DNA from: Vagococcus hydrophili
GTDB taxonomy: Bacteria; Bacillota; Bacilli; Lactobacillales; Vagococcaceae
Direction: 5' to 3'
Assembly (NCBI RefSeq): GCF_011304195.1
Contig: NZ_CP049887.1
Location: forward strand, 2,480,001-2,544,000
Length of the DNA: 64,000 nucleotides
Shown here: positions 34,319 through 43,400 of the stretch, piece by piece
How the letters are laid out: each line of letters opens with the position of its first letter
How positions within the stretch are numbered: the first letter of the stretch is position 1
The notes under the pieces: generated by a model
Database searches by the model: none
What the model was told of the DNA's origin: nothing
What the model saw: only the letters and a program-made list of their open reading frames with translations
Position numbers and translations under genes: made by a program

Positions 34319-35842
34319 CTAGTTTTTAAGTGTTTCAATATAATTTTCAGCCACAGAATAATCCCCTAAATAAGGTGTATCCACACCCTTAATTTTTTGG
34401 TATTTATCTTGACCTTTACCTGCAATAATCACTGAATCTTTTTCTCCAACGATTGATAATGCTTTTTGAATCGCTTCAACTCTATCCACAATAATCAGCT
34501 GTTCGATGTCTTTATTATCAATAGCTGAACTAATTTCCATTGCGATATCTTTTGGATTTTCTGAACCTGGATCATCTGCCGTTAAGATGGCAACGTCTGT
34601 TAATTCTGCTAAAACTTTACCGAAATCAGCACGTCTTGAAACACCTTTGTCCCCTGTGCTTCCAATAACTGTAATGATTTTTCCGTCTGGATGTGCTGAC
34701 TTAGCAAAACTCAACAGATTTTTTAAACTTGAATAGTTATGGGCGTAATCAACAAATATATTCGCCCCATTAGGATGAGTTAAATGCTCCATACGTCCTG
34801 GTACAAGTGTTTCTGCTAATCCTTTTTCAGCCGCTTCTTTTGAGGCTCCAGCTATTTTAGTGGTAATTAAACTTGCTAGGGCATTGTCTTTGTTAAAGTC
34901 TCCCATAAGTTTGATTTTATAACGACCATTAATATCTAAAGAATCTTCATGAGTCGATTGAACGTTAAATTCTAGTAGGCTATCTACCGCTGTCTCCCAA
35001 GTATAATCAGCCTGTTTATCCGTACTACTATATGCGTAATAAGGGATATTTTTACTTTCTGTTAGTTCTTTTAATAAAGGATAGTCTTTTGTATCTGTGT
35101 TCAGCACCATGCGTTTTGAGTTTTCGATTAGTCTTCTCTTACAATAATAATAATCATCAAAGGTTGGATGCTCAATTGGTCCAATATGATCTGGTGAAAT
35201 ATTTAAGAAAATTCCTACATCAAAAGTTAAACCGTAAACGCGATTCAATTTGTAAGCTTGAGATGACACTTCCATAATTAGATGTGACATGCCGTTACTA
35301 ACTGCTTCAGCCATCATTTTGTATAAATCTAGGGACTCTGGCGTTGTGAGTGCTGATTTGAAATAGTTCACTCCGTCTAAAGTCGTGTTCATCGTTGATA
35401 ACATGGCAGTTTTATTGTTTGTTGCTTCATCTAAAATGAATTTAGTGAAGTAAGCGGCTGTTGTTTTTCCTTTAGTCCCTGTAAAACCAATCACCGTTAA
35501 TTTTTCTTGTGGTAACTCATAAAAGTGCATGCTGATTAGAGCCATGGCTTTTCTAATATCTGTCACAATAATACCTAACTTACTGTTCACTTCATAAGGA
35601 TTTTCTGAAATGTAGAATTTTAAGCCCGCATCCACAGCTTTTTCTAGGTACTCTTCTTTAAAGTTAAGTCCTTTACAAAAGAAAAGGGTATCGGCTGTTA
35701 CGTTTCTTGAATCATATGAAAGTTCTTTTATTTCAGTATTAGCTATAGGTAAATTATAATACCAATTATTTTGGTAAACATATTCTTTTAATAAATCTTC
35801 TTTTTTTAATAAATCATCAATTTTGTTTAATGTTAGTGTCAT
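34319..35842 (-). CDS. murE: UDP-MurNAc-L-Ala-D-Glu:L-lysine ligase MurE
   Basis: A 507-residue Mur ligase adding the third amino acid of the peptidoglycan stem. It has the N-terminal UDP-binding domain (ELSYDSRNVTADTLFFCKG), the ATP loop GFTGTKGKTT, EVSSQAYKL, the ribose/metal region and a C-terminal domain with ILTADDPGSENP. The DDP- form at this site is that of lysine-adding enzymes, in contrast to DNPR of diaminopimelate-adding MurE, so the wall probably contains L-Lys. The internal ATG at 35842 is chosen because AGGATG lies six bases upstream and overlaps the first ATG at 35851. It is monocistronic or paired with the small gene upstream. Confidence 0.93.
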   Translation of the reverse strand: MTLTLNKIDDLLKKEDLLKEYVYQNNWYYNLPIANTEIKELSYDSRNVTADTLFFCKGLNFKEEYLEKAVDAGLKFYISENPYEVNSKLGIIVTDIRKAMALISMHFYELPQEKLTVIGFTGTKGKTTAAYFTKFILDEATNNKTAMLSTMNTTLDGVNYFKSALTTPESLDLYKMMAEAVSNGMSHLIMEVSSQAYKLNRVYGLTFDVGIFLNISPDHIGPIEHPTFDDYYYCKRRLIENSKRMVLNTDTKDYPLLKELTESKNIPYYAYSSTDKQADYTWETAVDSLLEFNVQSTHEDSLDINGRYKIKLMGDFNKDNALASLITTKIAGASKEAAEKGLAETLVPGRMEHLTHPNGANIFVDYAHNYSSLKNLLSFAKSAHPDGKIITVIGSTGDKGVSRRADFGKVLAELTDVAILTADDPGSENPKDIAMEISSAIDNKDIEQLIIVDRVEAIQKALSIVGEKDSVIIAGKGQDKYQKIKGVDTPYLGDYSVAENYIETLKN

Positions 35843-35872
35843 GGTCAACATCCTAGTATTTTTGTAATTAAT

Positions 35873-36175
35873 TTATTTTAGAGATAAACAAATTAATCCA
35901 TTTTTTAATTCTATTTTATAGTGTTGGGTCATTTCTTGTATAATCTGTTGTTTCTTCTGTTCCTCAATGGGTTGATTCGTTAATTGATGAAACAATTGAT
36001 CGATGAGCCAAAGGACAGTGTCATTGAATCCGTGATCAGTACCCTGACTTCCTGATAGAGCGGAAGTTCCTAGTGGGATACTTTGTAAGGTTACATCAAT
36101 CCAAATCGTGTTATGTCTTTTTATAATGGCTTTTTCTAATTCTTCTAGTGTATTCACATACAGTGACGTTATCAC
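35873..36175 (-). CDS. Small hypothetical protein upstream of murE
   Basis: Not recognised. 100 residues, soluble, with a central GTSALSGSQGTDHGFNDTVLWLIDQLF and a helical C-terminal half. The start is GTG with AAAGGAGATGAT upstream. A 30-base gap to murE and the absence of a terminator suggest co-transcription. Confidence 0.6.
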   Translation of the reverse strand: MITSLYVNTLEELEKAIIKRHNTIWIDVTLQSIPLGTSALSGSQGTDHGFNDTVLWLIDQLFHQLTNQPIEEQKKQQIIQEMTQHYKIELKNGLICLSLK

Positions 36176-36302
36176 AAAAGATCATCTCCTTTACGTCTAG
36201 AAACATCATATCATTTTTTTACGAATTTTCGTACCAATAAAAACATTAAATCTTCATTTTTTTTAAGTAAAATGAACTTATATTAAGGAAGGGACTGTTT
36301 AA

Positions 36303-36578
36303 ATGAAAAGATTTATCTCATTATTATTTAAACTAGGTCTAGTATTTCTATTGTGTTACGTCTTTTTAACGCCTGAAGGCTCTGTTCGTCTAGGTGTTTT
36401 ACGATCTGGGGATATTAAAGATGCATTGACAGCCGATGTTTCTAAATTATCTGAAGAAAAAAACCACTCAGTATATCAAATAAACAAAACGATTGAGGAT
36501 AAAGAAGGCACACTAGGTTACTGGAAAACGCAAAATAAATCTGTTGTATACTGGAGTACCTCTTTAGATGGGATTTAA
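36303..36578 (+). CDS. Small membrane-anchored or secreted hypothetical protein
   Basis: Not recognised. 91 residues with one N-terminal hydrophobic helix (about 5-22) and a short polar region ending YWKTQNKSVVYWSTSLDGI. GGAAGGGA precedes the ATG. No partner gene is obvious. Confidence 0.6.
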   Translation: MKRFISLLFKLGLVFLLCYVFLTPEGSVRLGVLRSGDIKDALTADVSKLSEEKNHSVYQINKTIEDKEGTLGYWKTQNKSVVYWSTSLDGI

Positions 36579-36590
36579 TCTTTTGTTCGC

Positions 36591-36619
36591 TTTACAAAGA
36601 GAACGTATATTCGTATAAT
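36591..36619 (+). promoter_or_regulatory. SOS-type promoter (LexA-like box in spacer) of the 36640 gene
   Basis: TTTACA (36591-36596), a 17-bp spacer and TATAAT (36614-36619). The spacer contains AGAAC-GTAT-ATTCG (36600-36613), which matches the Bacillus LexA box CGAAC-N4-GTTCG at 8 of 10 fixed positions. Position over the promoter fits repression. Confidence 0.6.
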
Positions 36620-36639
36620 CTTTGTAAGGAGAGAAAAAG

Positions 36640-36957
36640 ATGATTAGGTTAGACCGTATAAAAAATAGTAACGTTGTAGAAATAATTAAAGAAAGTCAGC
36701 ATTACCTCTCTTTTAATTGGGAGGATGAGGGAACTTTTTTCATCATAAGAGTGCTTTTTGAAAAAGAAGTTCATCTGTCAATTTGTCAAAAAAATAACAA
36801 TGCCTCGTCTCTTGAAATAGAAAATAATCGTTTAAACCGGTTAAAGCAATTGTGTTTTGGTTACGCTAAACCGATGAAAATCGTTCAAGGAAAAAACTGT
36901 GTGTACTTACAGTCTATTCCGGTAAACGAAAAGAAAAGCAATATCTTATTTTTGTGA
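36640..36957 (+). CDS. Hypothetical protein with SOS-type promoter
   Basis: Not recognised. 105 residues, basic, no membrane helix, with LSFNWEDEGTFFIIRVLF and a Lys-rich end. AAGGAGAG precedes the ATG. The promoter has the same design as that of the UvrX operon 1.4 kb downstream, so it is probably DNA-damage induced. The last codons form the left arm of a 19-bp terminator hairpin. Confidence 0.65.
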   Translation: MIRLDRIKNSNVVEIIKESQHYLSFNWEDEGTFFIIRVLFEKEVHLSICQKNNNASSLEIENNRLNRLKQLCFGYAKPMKIVQGKNCVYLQSIPVNEKKSNILFL

Positions 36958-36975
36958 TAAGATATTGCTTTTCTT
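36931..36975. terminator. 19-bp perfect bidirectional terminator
   Basis: Arms 36931-36949 and 36957-36975 are perfect reverse complements with a 7-base loop. It lies between converging genes, with both arms reaching into or touching the coding 3' ends. Confidence 0.9.
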
Positions 36976-37919
36976 TATATCTTCCTAATAAATTCTAACA
37001 TCATTTCTTTTAATATCTCAATATTCTGCTCATCAAATTTAGTATCTAGTCTTGTATGAATATCATTAATATAATACCCAAATAAAGGTATTTTTTTAGC
37101 AGCCACAACACCTACACTATTTTTGAAAATCAATTGATCTGAAGTATAGATATGAGTCAGTGCTGAACCGAAGTGGATAGATTTAGTTTTCGGTAGGGAT
37201 ATCTCCTCAACCGCTAATTTCAGTTGAATAAATTTAAACGACTCTCTGAATGTTTTTTTATGAACAAAACAGAAGGTGTTTCCATTCGCGACACAATCAA
37301 AGTTGATTAAAGGGATATCGTTGATTTCTGCTTCATGCTTTCTTTTAAAATTAGCCGCTCCGATTAAGCCAATTTCTTCCTGATCAAAAAAGACAACACA
37401 AACTTTTTCACGCTCTTCCTTAGGTAAATCTTCTAAAATGGCTAGTAAAGTCGCAACACCTGATGTATTATCATTAGCCGTATGTTTATTGGCAACCCCT
37501 TTTGTTAGTTGGTAGAGATATAAAATACAGCTGATTCCTAAAATTAAAGCCATCAACAAGTGGTTAATACTAAAATCAGCTATTAACGAGCCTATGTGAT
37601 AGCTAGTAAAGTGAACCAATAAAATAGTTGGTAGTAACACCCAGACTTGGCTAATAAAAAAGGAAATCCAGTTACTAAATCCCATAAATACCGGAATTAG
37701 ACCATTAGGCTGTGTGTCATAATGAGCTGTTAAAATAACCTCCGCAGTTTCTAATTCACCAATGATTAAGTTAGTCCCATTTTTTTCAAAAGCTTCTTCT
37801 TTTATTTGATAATCATAATGGTCTAAGTGTTCTTTTAACCATTTAATAAAGCGTTGTTTCTCCATTAATGATTTTCTGACTTGATACTGATTTAATAATG
37901 TTTGACTGCTATCTCTCAT
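36975..37919 (-). CDS. M28 family zinc metallopeptidase with membrane segments
   Basis: 314 residues of an aminopeptidase-like M28 protein: ILTAHYDTQPNG (metal His and Asp), DNTSGVATLLAIL (bridging Asp), VVFFDQEEIGLIGA (general base Glu pair) and a late LTHIYTSDQLIF. Unusually, two or three hydrophobic helices (about 78-150) sit between the first and second metal motifs, so the catalytic domain may be membrane-associated. The substrate is probably a peptide or aminoacyl compound. AGGAGG precedes the ATG. Confidence 0.8.
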   Translation of the reverse strand: MRDSSQTLLNQYQVRKSLMEKQRFIKWLKEHLDHYDYQIKEEAFEKNGTNLIIGELETAEVILTAHYDTQPNGLIPVFMGFSNWISFFISQVWVLLPTILLVHFTSYHIGSLIADFSINHLLMALILGISCILYLYQLTKGVANKHTANDNTSGVATLLAILEDLPKEEREKVCVVFFDQEEIGLIGAANFKRKHEAEINDIPLINFDCVANGNTFCFVHKKTFRESFKFIQLKLAVEEISLPKTKSIHFGSALTHIYTSDQLIFKNSVGVVAAKKIPLFGYYINDIHTRLDTKFDEQNIEILKEMMLEFIRKI

Positions 37920-37976
37920 TTTCTACCTCCTCTTAACTTATCCATTTATAATATATGTTATCTTTTCGTGTTCCCC

Positions 37977-38005
37977 TTTACAACGAGAACGGATGTTCTT
38001 ATAAT
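37977..38005 (+). promoter_or_regulatory. SOS-type promoter of the UvrX operon
   Basis: TTTACA (37977-37982), a 17-bp spacer and TATAAT (38000-38005). The spacer holds the symmetric box AGAAC-GGAT-GTTCT (37986-37999), a LexA-like operator. Element sequence and spacing equal those of the promoter at 36591. Confidence 0.7.
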
Positions 38006-38035
38006 TAGTTTATCAAATAAATGGAGTGATGATGT

Positions 38036-38317
38036 ATGGCAAAAGAAAATTTAATTGGTGTGGTTGATAAAATTAAATGTTTATCGATGTATCCTAATAT
38101 TTTACTGCGTTTTACCTTGGTTATTGGTAGTGATAAAGTAAATTGTTTGGTGACTGATAAAGCTATCTGTCATCAACTACTCTTTTTAGAAAACGGTAAA
38201 AAAGAAGTCGCATTGTTCGGTCAATACAATCAAAAACAGCAGTTAATTGTCCAAAAATTAGCGCTTAGACATTCGGTTAGTATGGAGAGTTCCCTTTTAA
38301 AGGAGTGTGGTGCGTAA
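38036..38317 (+). CDS. Small hypothetical protein, first gene of the UvrX operon
   Basis: Not recognised. 93 residues, beta-rich with the look of a small OB- or SH3-like barrel (NLIGVVDKIKCLSMYPNILL, VALFGQYNQKQQLIVQKL). The stop overlaps the YolD-like start by one base (TAATG), so it is co-translated with the translesion polymerase operon. It may be an accessory factor of the polymerase (inference). Confidence 0.65.
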   Translation: MAKENLIGVVDKIKCLSMYPNILLRFTLVIGSDKVNCLVTDKAICHQLLFLENGKKEVALFGQYNQKQQLIVQKLALRHSVSMESSLLKECGA

Positions 38318-38688
38318 TGAAATTGAATAACTATTACCATGATCGTGGGATTCAGAAATATATGGGCTTTTACCTCTCTGAACATACGAGAGAAATTGAT
38401 AAAGAAAGCCATGAATCCAAACGATTTAATTTTGGGCTAGAAGAAATGTCTTATGAAGCGATTTCTGAAGTTATTGAGATTGCTTTAATAAAGGATATGC
38501 CCGTAGTGATTCAGCCTAATGTGAAATCAATGGATAATCGAGGTTTCCGAGATAATATAATGGGAAAAGTTCTGGGATTTAATGGGGATATCCTTTTTCT
38601 TAGTAATGGTCAGATACAACTAGATTTAATTCGACATATTGTCATTACACCCAGTGTGAAGTGGTATTTGAAGGAAGGCGTCTCTTAA
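38317..38688 (+). CDS. YolD-like family protein
   Basis: A 123-residue protein with the YolD-like arrangement: a short N-terminal helix with YYHDRGIQKYMGFYLSEH, then two beta-rich blocks ending GQIQLDLIRHIVI. YolD-like proteins are typically encoded next to UvrX/UmuC-type polymerases and are thought to act with them, as UmuD does with UmuC. The ATG at 38317 follows AAAGGAG and overlaps the upstream stop; the in-frame start at 38305 has no ribosome binding site. Confidence 0.75.
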   Translation: MKLNNYYHDRGIQKYMGFYLSEHTREIDKESHESKRFNFGLEEMSYEAISEVIEIALIKDMPVVIQPNVKSMDNRGFRDNIMGKVLGFNGDILFLSNGQIQLDLIRHIVITPSVKWYLKEGVS

Positions 38689-38689
38689 A

Positions 38690-39997
38690 GTGTGGCAAGA
38701 AAGCAACCAATATTTTGATTACAGTGAAGAAAAAGTGGAGCCTATTTTATGCATTGATATGAAATCATTTTATGCTTCAGTGGAGTGTGTGGAACGAGGC
38801 GAAGACCCTTTAGAAACACTACTTGTGGTGATGAGTGGTGGTGATTCTCCGGGAGGATTGGCTTTATCTGCATCTCCTAAAGCAAAAGAAATTTTAGGAA
38901 TTAGTAACGTTAGTCGAAGGTTTGAAATTCCTTATCATAAAGACCTGATTTTTGCGGAGCCTCGCATGAATTTATATATCGAAAAGAATCTTCAACTAAA
39001 TAATATTTTTAAACAATATGTGTCAGATGAAGATATTTTGATTTATTCGATTGATGAAACCTTTGTCCGAGTTAAGGGGTCGCAAAAATTATTTGGCCTC
39101 TCCCCTTACCAATTTGCTGAACGTTTTAGAGATGAAATCAAACTAAAATTAGGTTTACCGTGTACTGTAGGTATTGGGGACAATATGCTTCTAAGTAAAC
39201 TAGCCCTAGATAATGGGGCCAAACATGAGCAGAGCATGATTGCCTCTTGGCACTATGAAGATGTCCCTGAAACTGTCTGGAAAATTAAAAAGATGACTGA
39301 TTTTTGGGGAATTAATACAAGAACTGAAAAGCGACTAAACAACAAAGGTATTTATTCTATTTACGATTTAGCCCATTATGATTTTTTTAAGATGAAGGAA
39401 TCTATGGGGATTATTGGCCAACAGTTAATCGCTCATGCATGGGGAATTGATCGAACAGATATCTCAGAGAAATATACGCCAAAATCCAAAAGCATTGGTA
39501 ACAGTCAAGTATTGCTGAAAGACTACACTAATTCAGTAGAGACTAAACTTGTTCTTCGGGAAATGACGGAACAAGTTGCGGCAAGACTTCGAGCTAGAGA
39601 GATGCAAACTAGTTGTGTGCAAGTATCGATTAGTTATTCTAGAACGGAGCTTTCTTCTGGATTTAGTCGCCAACTTAGTATTCCTAAAACAAATAGTTCA
39701 AAAGAACTAGTTTCCTATTGTTTACAACTTTTTGATAAATTTTATGATGGCAGTGCCGTTCGAAATGTTGCGGTCAATTTTTCCAAGTTGTCTACTGATA
39801 CTTCTCTTCAACTTAATTTGTTTGATCAACCAGAAGAAAGTATGAGTAATCAACTACTTGATACAACGATTGATCAAATTAGAAAAGAATACGGATTTGA
39901 CTCGATTTATCATGCGAGTAGTTTAATGGAAGGTGCGACAGCTATTGCTCGTAGTCACTTAGTTGGTGGACATGCTGGTGGGATGGATGGATTGTAA
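38690..39997 (+). CDS. Y-family translesion DNA polymerase (UvrX/UmuC-like)
   Basis: 435 residues of a Y-family polymerase: the palm Asp in CIDMKSFYASVEC, VVMSGGDSPGGLALSASPKAK, the acidic pair in YSIDETFVRV, TVGIGDNMLLSKLALD, the thumb HhH region and a little-finger domain, ending with a region usually found in UvrX proteins (FDSIYHASSL). Such enzymes copy damaged DNA at low fidelity. The start is GTG one base after the YolD-like stop. It is the last gene of the three-gene damage-inducible operon. Confidence 0.92.
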   Translation: MWQESNQYFDYSEEKVEPILCIDMKSFYASVECVERGEDPLETLLVVMSGGDSPGGLALSASPKAKEILGISNVSRRFEIPYHKDLIFAEPRMNLYIEKNLQLNNIFKQYVSDEDILIYSIDETFVRVKGSQKLFGLSPYQFAERFRDEIKLKLGLPCTVGIGDNMLLSKLALDNGAKHEQSMIASWHYEDVPETVWKIKKMTDFWGINTRTEKRLNNKGIYSIYDLAHYDFFKMKESMGIIGQQLIAHAWGIDRTDISEKYTPKSKSIGNSQVLLKDYTNSVETKLVLREMTEQVAARLRAREMQTSCVQVSISYSRTELSSGFSRQLSIPKTNSSKELVSYCLQLFDKFYDGSAVRNVAVNFSKLSTDTSLQLNLFDQPEESMSNQLLDTTIDQIRKEYGFDSIYHASSLMEGATAIARSHLVGGHAGGMDGL

Positions 39998-40115
39998 CGT
40001 AATAACTTTTAACTCCTCAACAGTATCATCTATTCACTTATGTCATCAAATACAGCTATCCTATTTATGAACCAAAGATATCATTATATATTTTGAAAAC
40101 TATAAATCGTATCAT

Positions 40116-40145
40116 TTGTACTCTTAAAGTCTTATATGTTAGAAT
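40116..40145 (+). promoter_or_regulatory. csbD promoter candidate
   Basis: TTGTAC (40116-40121) and TAGAAT (40140-40145) with an 18-bp spacer, about 38 bases before the csbD start. No sigma-B-type promoter was seen. Confidence 0.45.
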
Positions 40146-40182
40146 TTGATTGTAATAGAAAGAATATCAAGGAGGTTTTTCT

Positions 40183-40386
40183 ATGACTGATAAAGGTTTT
40201 ACGGATAAAGTAAAAGGTAAGGCAAAAGAAGTAACCGGTGATATTACACATGACAAAGGTATGAAAGCTGAGGGTCTTGTTGATCAGGCAATTGGTAAAG
40301 CAAAAGAGGTAAAAGCGGATATTAAGGATGTTTCCGAGGAGTTAGCCGAAAAAGCCAAGGAAAAATTAGATAAGAATAAAGATTAG
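40183..40386 (+). CDS. CsbD family stress protein
   Basis: A 67-residue, highly charged protein with two CsbD-type repeats (FTDKVKGKAKEVTGDI and GLVDQAIGKAKEVKADIKD). Members are abundant under general stress in Bacillota; biochemical function is unknown. AAGGAGG precedes the ATG. It is monocistronic with its own terminator. Confidence 0.9.
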   Translation: MTDKGFTDKVKGKAKEVTGDITHDKGMKAEGLVDQAIGKAKEVKADIKDVSEELAEKAKEKLDKNKD

Positions 40387-40410
40387 TTAAGTTAAAATTA
40401 ATAGATTTAT

Positions 40411-40446
40411 GAGGTTGACCAATTTGATGTCAGCCTCTATTTTTTT
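40411..40446 (+). terminator. csbD terminator
   Basis: A 9-bp stem with one G-U pair (GAGGTTGAC 40411-40419 with GTCAGCCTC 40429-40437), followed by a T-rich tract. Confidence 0.85.
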
Positions 40447-40450
40447 CAGA

Positions 40451-40494
40451 AAAACAAGCTAGAAAGCGAATAGTCACTTTCTAGCTTGTTTTTT
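40451..40494. terminator. Terminator of the large adhesin gene (bidirectional)
   Basis: A 16-bp perfect stem (40451-40466 with 40477-40492) with T tracts on both strands, overlapping the last bases of the adhesin gene. Confidence 0.9.
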
Positions 40495-43400
40495 AATATT
40501 CTTTTTTACTTCTTTTTCTTCTGGCAAAGAAAATACCACTACTTGTAATAAGTGTCAGTAAACCTAGATAAAACATTTCATTGTTTAAATTTTCCCCAGT
40601 TGCTGGGAATTGTTGCTTTTTATTCGTCGTTTTTTTCTGTGGTTCTATTTTGTTTATAGTTGTGACTGGTAATATCGAGATATCTTTATTACTTCGTGTA
40701 TTTATGATATCAAAACGGTCATAAGTTGTCTCATATGTTGCTATTTTTTCTTGAGCAACAGAGTATTGGTATGTATCTAAACGTGAGTCATATTTCTTTA
40801 ACTCTTTAAAGGTGTAATGCCATTGACCATCTTTATCTGGAGTTACATCGATTGATTCCATAAGTAAATTTATTCCAGAATTAGTCTGTTGATATAAATT
40901 AACTCTTACTTTTTCCGGTCGTTTACTTAGTTGTTTACTATCGTTTTTCCAGATGATATTACCAGAAACCTCTAATGTTTCTTTGTTTTGATAGGTGTTT
41001 CTAAAATTCGTTGTGTTTCTTTGATAAGTTATCTCAGTTTGATAATTTTTAATTTTTTCTTGTTCTACTCGGTACTCAATTTCATTACCTTCTTTATCAT
41101 ATTTTGGTAAATCATTAAAAGTATGTTTGTAGTTATTTTTTCGTGTTACTTCTATCTTTTCGATGGCTTGTTGATCATCATAAAGTGTCACTGATATTTT
41201 TTCAGGACGAGTGTTTAACTTATTACCTACATCTATCCATTCAAGTGCTACTTTCATTTCAGTCAATTCATTGTTACGATAGCGATTTGTGATGATATGT
41301 TGATTGTTTTGAGAGTGATATTTTTCTACAACTACTTGTTTTGTTGTGTAGTTGATTTCTTTGTTTGTTTCATCGTTTTTAACCAAATTTTTAAATTCAA
41401 ATGCCCAAGTATCTGTTTGTTGAGCTGAAACAATTTTAGTATCAATTAATTTTTGATTAGCATAAAGTTCAATTGTTACAGCTTCAGGTCGAGTATTGAA
41501 TTTATTATGGTAATCATCCCAAACAATCTCACCGTTGACTGTCGCTAACTCTTTTTCGGTTACTTCAAAAGTATTCGTAAAACTAAACCCATCGATTGCT
41601 GTCGTATAATCATCAGGTAGAGCCATTTGTTCTACTGTGTAAGTATAAGCTTTTCCTGCTGAATCAAATTTCTTTAATTCATCAAACGTATAGTTACTAG
41701 TATCTGAATCTGTAGAAATCTCTACCTCATCAACTTTTACACCGTTTTGTTTAAGAGTAAGTGCTAGTTTCTCAGGTCGAGTGTCGAACTTATTACTGTA
41801 GTCATTCCACGAAACGTTACCTTCTATCTTTGTCTTTTCTTCATTCACAAAAGTATTCGTAAAATTAAAACCGTCAGCTTTAACAGTGTATTCATTAGGC
41901 AGATTACTCTGTTCTACTGTATAAATATAAGCTTTACCTGCTGAATCAAATTTCTTCAACTCGTCAAATGCATAGTTACTAGTATCTGAATCTGTAGAGA
42001 TTTCTTTCTCATCAACCTTCAATCCGTTCTGTTTAAGAGTCAGCTTTAATTTATCGGCACGAGTATCAAATTCATTATGATAATCATTCCACGAAACGTT
42101 ACCTTCTACATTTGTCTTTTCTTCATTCACAAATGTATTCGTAAAATTAAAACCGTCAACTTTAACAGTGTACTTACTAGGTAGATTACTTTGTTCTACG
42201 GTATAAGAGTAAGTCTTACCTTCTGAATCAAATTTCTTCAATGCATCAAACGTATAGTTACTAGTATCTGAAGTTGTAGAGATTTCTTTCTCATCAATTT
42301 TCACTCCGTTTTGTTTAAGAGTCAGTTTTAATTTCTCAGGTCGAGTACCAAATTCATTATGATAATCATTCCACGAAACGTTACCTTCTATCTTTGTCTG
42401 CTCTTCATTCACAAATGTATTGATAAAATTAAAACCATCAACTTTAACAGTGTACTTGCTAGGTAGATTACTTTGTTCTACTGTATAAATATAAGCTTTA
42501 CCTGCTGAATCAAATTTCTTCAACTCGTCAAATGCATAGTTACTAGTATCTGAATCTGTAGAGATTTCTTTCTCATCAACCTTCAATCCGTTCTGTTTAA
42601 GAGTCAGCTTTAATTTATCGGCACGAGTATCAAATTCATTACGATAATCATCCCAAGTGATGTTACCTTCTATTGTTATCTTTTCTTCATTCACAAAAGT
42701 ATTGATAAAATTAAAACCATCAGCTTTAACAGTGTATTCATTAGGCAGATTACTCTGTTCTACTGTGTAAGTGTAAACTTTACCTTCTGAATCAAATTTC
42801 TTTAACTCATCAAACGTATAGTTACTAGTATCTGAAGTTGTATAGATTTCTTTTTCATCAACTTTTACACCGTTTTGCTTAAGAATCAGTTTTAATTTTT
42901 CAGGTCGAGTATTGAATTCATTGCTGTAGTCATTCCACGTAACCTTACCTTCTGCTTTTGTTTTTTCAGGATATGTATAAGTATTGATTATCAGGCTATC
43001 AGCGATACTTGTTTGATAGTTATCAATCGCTTCTTGCACAATTTCATAGTCATAAGCTTCTAGATAATCGTCATATTGTGGCAAATCATCAAAACTAAAA
43101 TACCATTGATTATTTTGCTTATTTAAAGGAGCATTTACCTTTATCGTTTTAAAAGGATTATCAGATGTTGACTTACCATCACTATCTTTTTGAATAAGCA
43201 TTAGTTGAACATGGTCTGGTCTACTAGAAAGAGCTTCATCACTATCAATCCAATTAATAGAGCCTGATAGATCAATGGTAGCAGTGTTAATGAATTTATT
43301 CTTAATCGTAAAAGAAGTTCCTGCCGTACTTAATTCATCCTTATTTAACAATTGATATTGAGCAACTTCTTTTTGTGAAATGGTGTATTCATACAACTCA

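Noticed and set aside
41529-42938. Direct repeats as a possible CRISPR or satellite array
   Set aside because: The 282-bp period is in frame and encodes Cna_B modules of one open reading frame.
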